From assembly GCA_016302435.1 (NCBI GenBank), contig JAEDNQ010000004.1:1-31762 (forward strand): 31,762 bases of DNA, given 5' to 3'. Origin of the DNA: Bacteroidaceae bacterium (GTDB lineage Bacteria > Bacteroidota > Bacteroidia > Bacteroidales > Bacteroidaceae). Made by a program: the position numbers and the translations under genes. Positions 28,545 to 31,762 of this stretch are shown here, piece by piece. Under the pieces are notes generated by a model, which had not been told where the DNA came from, did not search any database, and worked only from the letters and a program-made list of their open reading frames with translations. How positions within the stretch are numbered: position 1 is the stretch's first letter; each line of letters opens with the position of its first letter.

Positions 28545-28589
28545 CCGACCAGGTGGTATCATCAATACGAAAATATTAACGGTGGGATT

Positions 28590-28672
28590 TTTCAGAACGT
28601 TTGCTTTCAGCCAGATGAGCAGAGCCGAGATAGCATGAATACTCTGCCACGGCGATGAAACGTCTGTAGAAA
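28590..28672 (+). other. Possible structured RNA between korA and korB
   Basis: The intercistronic gap can fold. ACGTTT (28597-28602) pairs with AAACGT (28658-28663), extended by CAG/CTG and by TTTTT/AAAAA outside. An inner GCAGAG (28619-28624) pairs with CTCTGC (28642-28647). It has no T tract, so it is not a standard terminator. A processing or stabilising hairpin is possible. Confidence 0.3.
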
Positions 28673-28706
28673 AACGAACCTGCCTTAAACATTAAAGGAC
28701 TACATT

Positions 28707-29714
28707 ATGGCAACATATACAGCTCAAGATTTCAAGAAAGGACAGCCACGCTGGTGTCCAGGTTGTGGCGACCACTTCTTTCTCGCCTCTCTCCACAAGG
28801 CTATGGCAGAGATAGGCGTTGACCCATGGAACACAGCCGTCATCTCCGGCATCGGATGCTCATCACGTCTGCCACACTACATGGCCACATACGGCATGAA
28901 CACCATACACGGACGTGCTGCTGCCATCGCCACAGGCTGCAAGGTGACGAATCCAGACCTCGCCGTATGGCAGGTCAGCGGTGATGGCGACGGCCTCGCC
29001 ATCGGCGGCAACCACTTCATCCATGCCAACCGACGCAATATCAACCTCAACATGATACTGCTCAACAACCGCATCTACGGACTGACCAAGGGACAGTATT
29101 CTCCGACCTCACCTCGCGGCTTCGTCTCCAAGTCATCACCTTACGGCACTGTAGAAGACCCCTTCCGCCCTGCTGAGCTCTGCTTCGGAGCTCGCGGCCA
29201 CTTCTTCGCTCGTGCCGTGGCGACTGACGCGCCTGGCACTATCGACATCCTCAAGGCTGCCTACAAACACAAGGGTGCTGCCGTGTGTGAGATTCTCCAG
29301 AACTGTGTCATCTTCAACAATGGCACTCACGACAACGTCTATTCGAAGGAGGGACGCGCGAAGAACGCCATCTACGTTGAGCACGGCAAACCGCTCATCT
29401 TCGGTGAAAACCGCGAGTATGGTCTCATGCAGGAAGGTTTCGGCCTGAAGATTGTCAAGATAGGCGAAAACGGCATCACAGAGGCTGACATCCTCGTACA
29501 CGACGCTCACTGCGAAGACAACACCCTGCAGCTCAAGCTCGCCCTCATGGGCAATGGCGACGGTTTCCCAGTAGCTCTCGGTGTCATCCGCGATGTCGAT
29601 GCTCCTACATACGACGACAGTGTCACTGCTCAGATAGAGGAGGTGAAGGCTGCAAAGAAGTACCACAACTTTGCCGAACTCCTTGAGACCAACGACATCT
29701 GGGAGGTGAAATAG
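28707..29714 (+). CDS. korB: 2-oxoglutarate:ferredoxin oxidoreductase, beta subunit
   Basis: KorB binds thiamine pyrophosphate and, with KorA, forms the ferredoxin-dependent 2-oxoglutarate oxidoreductase. The 335-residue product has RWCPGCGDHFFLASL near residue 16, the IGCSSRLPHYM segment (about 50-60), and the TPP motif GDGDGLAIGGNHF...NLNMILLNNRIYGLTKGQYSPTSP, whose key part is GDGDGLAIG to NN-IYG. The Cys pattern is consistent with the single [4Fe-4S] cluster of this subunit. No delta (ferredoxin-domain) subunit is encoded nearby, which is common for the two-subunit KorAB type. It is the last gene of the operon, closed by the hairpin at 29844. Confidence 0.94.
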   Translation: MATYTAQDFKKGQPRWCPGCGDHFFLASLHKAMAEIGVDPWNTAVISGIGCSSRLPHYMATYGMNTIHGRAAAIATGCKVTNPDLAVWQVSGDGDGLAIGGNHFIHANRRNINLNMILLNNRIYGLTKGQYSPTSPRGFVSKSSPYGTVEDPFRPAELCFGARGHFFARAVATDAPGTIDILKAAYKHKGAAVCEILQNCVIFNNGTHDNVYSKEGRAKNAIYVEHGKPLIFGENREYGLMQEGFGLKIVKIGENGITEADILVHDAHCEDNTLQLKLALMGNGDGFPVALGVIRDVDAPTYDDSVTAQIEEVKAAKKYHNFAELLETNDIWEVK

Positions 29715-29743
29715 GTTAACTCCCGGCATATATATTAACGACA

Positions 29744-29814
29744 CATATATATATTATAGGCGCACGCATATTCAGCTATATCGGCACGCATATATATATA
29801 TTATAGGCGCACGC
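29744..29814. repeat. Direct repeat containing (TA)n and ATTATAGGCGCACGCA
   Basis: A TA-dinucleotide run followed by ATTATAGGCGCACGCA occurs twice, ending at 29768 and 29814 (period about 46 bp). The copies differ by one TA unit. A further short TATATATTA lies just upstream. It lies between the korB stop and its terminator. Confidence 0.8.
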
Positions 29815-29843
29815 AATGCCACTATAAGATATTCATACACCCC

Positions 29844-29886
29844 ATAAGGCTCATTGCACCGACATGATGCAATGAGCCTTATTTCT
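29844..29886 (+). terminator. korAB terminator
   Basis: A perfect 15-bp stem (29844-29858 with 29868-29882) around a 9-nt loop continues into TTATTTCT. It lies 130 nt downstream of korB. Confidence 0.85.
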
Positions 29887-29932
29887 ATGGATAAATAGCC
29901 ATATCCACCTGCTTATCCAATACAAACGAAAT

Positions 29933-29959
29933 GAAAATATTTATGCAAACCTACTTATA
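29933..29959. repeat. Degenerate copy of the inverted-repeat element arm
   Basis: GCAAACCTACTTATA and the A/T-rich sequence before it match the right arm of the 168-bp element at about 21 of 26 positions. It lies between the korB terminator and the tRNA-Pro promoter. Confidence 0.5.
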
Positions 29960-29992
29960 AAGGCATAATTGAAAGAAAACTGCCATATACCG

Positions 29993-30023
29993 TTGGTCAT
30001 GTCAGAAGAAATGACTAACTTTG
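29993..30023 (+). promoter_or_regulatory. tRNA-Pro promoter (-33/-7)
   Basis: TTG (29993-29995), a 20-nt spacer and TAACTTTG (30016-30023) match the consensus about 75 nt before the mature tRNA. Confidence 0.75.
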
Positions 30024-30099
30024 CAATGCTTTTTCGGGAAAATGCCTGCGCGACTGCATCCATCAGGAATGTGGCATGCAGAGCAGGGAGAAAACGCAA

Positions 30100-30172
30100 C
30101 GGGATGTAGCGCAGTTGGTAGCGCACTACGTTCGGGACGTAGGAGTCGCGTGTTCGAGTCACGTCATCCCGA
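30100..30172 (+). tRNA. tRNA-Pro (anticodon CGG)
   Basis: A full cloverleaf is visible. The acceptor CGGGATG pairs with CATCCCG, the D arm is GCGC-AGTTGGTA-GCGC, and the anticodon stem CTACG/CGTAG holds the loop TTCGGGA (anticodon CGG). The T arm is GCGTG-TTCGAGT-CACGT, with discriminator A. The 3' CCA is not encoded. It reads the proline codon CCG. It has its own promoter and terminator. Confidence 0.95.
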
Positions 30173-30194
30173 CTCACATGGTAACAAGAAAAGC

Positions 30195-30228
30195 AAGCAG
30201 CCGCTGTCTTCACGACAGCGGCTGTTTT
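30195..30228. terminator. Terminator shared by tRNA-Pro and the convergent surface-protein gene
   Basis: CAGCCGCTGTC (30198-30208) and GACAGCGGCTG (30214-30224) form a perfect 11-bp stem with a TTCAC loop, followed by TTTTC on the plus strand. The minus-strand side (GCTTGCTTTTCTTG) is also T-rich, so it may end the convergent gene too. Confidence 0.85.
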
Positions 30229-30271
30229 CATCCAATATTAGAAAATACTTCTAATTCAATTTATAGTTTAC

Positions 30272-31762
30272 TTACTTTACAACCTTGCGAGCTGAACCAT
30301 CATTCATCTTGATGATGTTGATACCCTTCTGCATGTTGCGTGCGCGTACACCTGATACGGTGTAGATCTCTGATGCCTTAGCGTCTGCTGCAGTACCATT
30401 GATGCCTGTTGTAGGCTCTGTGCCAAGGTAGAAGAGCTTGAAGTTGTCAAATACTGTCCAGTGGTTACCGATGAAATCAGTGTTCTTGAGACCGAAGGTG
30501 ATCTTGCCACCCTGTTCTACCATGACTTCAACAGTGTTGATATATGCTTCTGGATTTGCCTCGAAGCGACGGCATGCACCGCGGATTGAGTTAGGATAGA
30601 AGAAAATATCTTCTCCTTCAGTTACCTTCTGGTCCCAAGGATGGTTGTAGCCGTCTGTCTCTTCGTTCCATTCTTTCCATACTGGTACGTATTGCATATT
30701 GCCTTGTGCATCTTCCTCTAATTCTTCCCACTTCTCTACATACTTGGTGAATGACATCTCTGTTGGGGTGATGCTGGCGATGGACTTAACCTTAGTGCTA
30801 CGCTCGTTGGCATAGAAAATCTCGTAAGCTGTTTCCCAGAGATCCTCCTCGCCGAGAGCTTTATTCCACCAGTTGTTGTATGCCGTGCCTGCATCGCCAC
30901 CGTCGCGGTAGAATGACTGGCACTGTGCGCGGTAGCATCCTGCTGGGAGTGAGTAGATGGTCTGGCTTACGTCAAAGTCGCAGTTCCAGCGCTCTGCTAC
31001 ACCGATGGTGTCTGTTGTCATGTCACCATCCCAACCTGTTCTGTTGCCATTGTCGAATGATGGGTTAGCAATGAGCACTGTGATGTCTACAGGATTAGCT
31101 TCAGTAGCCTTGTCGCTGCCGAGAGAAGCGAGGACGGCTGTGTTGTATGGGAGAGCGAGTGCTTCCTTGAGAGCCTTTATCTGCTCTGCAGTAGCGTATT
31201 TGTCCTTGAGCTGGGTGTTCTGCTCTGCGATGGCAGCCTTCACGCCTTCGTTCTCGAGGAGTGCGCCGAAGCTCTCACGGTAAGCGAGGTAGTCAGCGTA
31301 TGCTGCGTAAGCTGCGTCAGCTGCAATAGCGTCGAGATAGGTGTCTGTGTCGTTGTCGCCTACACCGATGACTGTAGCCCATGCAGTGTTGAGGAGGTCT
31401 TTTTCGTCAGAGCCTTCCTCATACTTGGCTGCAAGTGTCTCGAAGTTTGCAACAGCTGCAAATGCTGCAATAGCTGCGTTGGCCTTGGCTACGTAGTCGT
31501 TAGCCTTAGCGATTACTTCCTTTGCCTTGATGAATGTTTCCTCAGTGTTGATTTCAGCTGGGAGTTCTGCCATGATAGCGTTGGCTGCTGCCTTGTCACC
31601 ATTCCATGCGAGGCCTTCGATGCCTGCCTTGGCAGCTTCGAGGTCAGCAGAGATGAGACCGCTATAGTCTGGTGTCTCGCCATAGTAGCTGAGGCGGAAG
31701 CCTGTCCAAGCGGCGAATCCGTTGTCGTATGCAGCTATCTTGACCTGTCCGTCAGTGACGAG
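30272..31762 (-). CDS. Large secreted surface protein, C-terminal part (runs off the window)
   Basis: The frame is open from the right edge to the stop at 30272, at least 496 residues. The internal Met at 31573 is not the start, because the upstream frame continues with protein-like sequence (AAYDNGFAAWTGFRLSYYGE). Visible parts in order are the end of a beta-rich module, an Ala/Lys-rich helical region (about 60-190; FIVAR-like appearance), and a beta-sandwich-like module beginning ITVLIANPSFDNGNRTGWDG and ending WTVFDNFKLFYLG, which resembles carbohydrate-binding modules. It ends with a C-terminal tail containing IYTVSGVRARNMQKGINI..MNDGSARKVVK, a pattern common at the end of secreted Prevotella proteins and reminiscent of sorting signals. 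The catalytic part, if any, lies outside. A glycan-binding role is inference. Confidence 0.8.
   Translation of the reverse strand, partial: LVTDGQVKIAAYDNGFAAWTGFRLSYYGETPDYSGLISADLEAAKAGIEGLAWNGDKAAANAIMAELPAEINTEETFIKAKEVIAKANDYVAKANAAIAAFAAVANFETLAAKYEEGSDEKDLLNTAWATVIGVGDNDTDTYLDAIAADAAYAAYADYLAYRESFGALLENEGVKAAIAEQNTQLKDKYATAEQIKALKEALALPYNTAVLASLGSDKATEANPVDITVLIANPSFDNGNRTGWDGDMTTDTIGVAERWNCDFDVSQTIYSLPAGCYRAQCQSFYRDGGDAGTAYNNWWNKALGEEDLWETAYEIFYANERSTKVKSIASITPTEMSFTKYVEKWEELEEDAQGNMQYVPVWKEWNEETDGYNHPWDQKVTEGEDIFFYPNSIRGACRRFEANPEAYINTVEVMVEQGGKITFGLKNTDFIGNHWTVFDNFKLFYLGTEPTTGINGTAADAKASEIYTVSGVRARNMQKGINIIKMNDGSARKVVK

Noticed and set aside
30021..30312. Plus-strand open frames over the tRNA region
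   Set aside because: They are read through the tRNA-Pro gene and its terminator.

Overview
This window reads as a chromosomal segment of a Bacteroidales bacterium, most likely a Prevotella-like member of the Prevotellaceae/Bacteroidaceae. Three things point there. Promoters repeatedly fit the Bacteroidetes pattern, a TTG-type -33 box followed 19-20 nt later by TAnnTTTG. Most genes lack a clear Shine-Dalgarno sequence. Gene content is also typical: a frdCAB-type fumarate reductase, a fused KorA with KorB, ATP-dependent PEP carboxykinase, secreted pectin-degrading enzymes, and a surface protein ending in the Prevotella-type 'VSGVR...KGINIIKMNDG' tail. No rRNA, CRISPR array, integrase, transposase or phage gene is visible.

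Layout. 1-5555 (minus): groES-groEL, then a stand-alone carB without carA. 5744-7285: a secreted Sel1-repeat protein (plus) convergent with an EamA/DMT permease (minus). 7402-10890 (minus): frdC-frdA-frdB with a well-formed promoter. 10891-12635: a 1.7-kb stretch without conventional genes. It holds a 168-bp inverted-repeat element and an apparently autonomous small transcription unit (promoter, long leader, strong Shine-Dalgarno, 25-codon hydrophobic peptide, terminator). 12636-15963 (plus): PL11 rhamnogalacturonan lyase and GH43 arabinanase. 16092-19724: a lipopolysaccharide-type kinase and a GT90 glycosyltransferase (minus), divergent from another glycosyltransferase and a GNAT acetyltransferase (plus). 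20164-21762: pckA. 21976-23393 (minus): an NCS2 purine/uracil-type permease broken by a perfect 101-bp tandem duplication. 23678-26167 (minus): GH127 beta-L-arabinofuranosidase. 26694-29714 (plus): korA-korB. 30100-30172: tRNA-Pro(CGG). 30272 to the right edge (minus): the C-terminal part of a large secreted protein.

How it works together. FrdABC, PckA and KorAB belong to the anaerobic succinate-forming central metabolism of this group: PEP carboxykinase links PEP and oxaloacetate, fumarate reductase makes succinate, and KorAB interconverts succinyl-CoA and 2-oxoglutarate using ferredoxin. PL11, GH43 and GH127 act on rhamnogalacturonan I and its arabinan side chains, so plant-pectin use is a reasonable inference, although no susC/susD pair lies in the window. 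The kinase, GT90 and second glycosyltransferase probably modify LPS core or a surface glycan.

The strongest points for a second look are the small-protein transcription unit at 11557-12241, the 168-bp hairpin element at 11212-11379 with its arm recurring at 23649-23676 and in degenerate form at 29933-29959, the exact 101-bp duplication that frameshifts the permease, and a recurring pattern of short direct repeats next to gene 3' ends.
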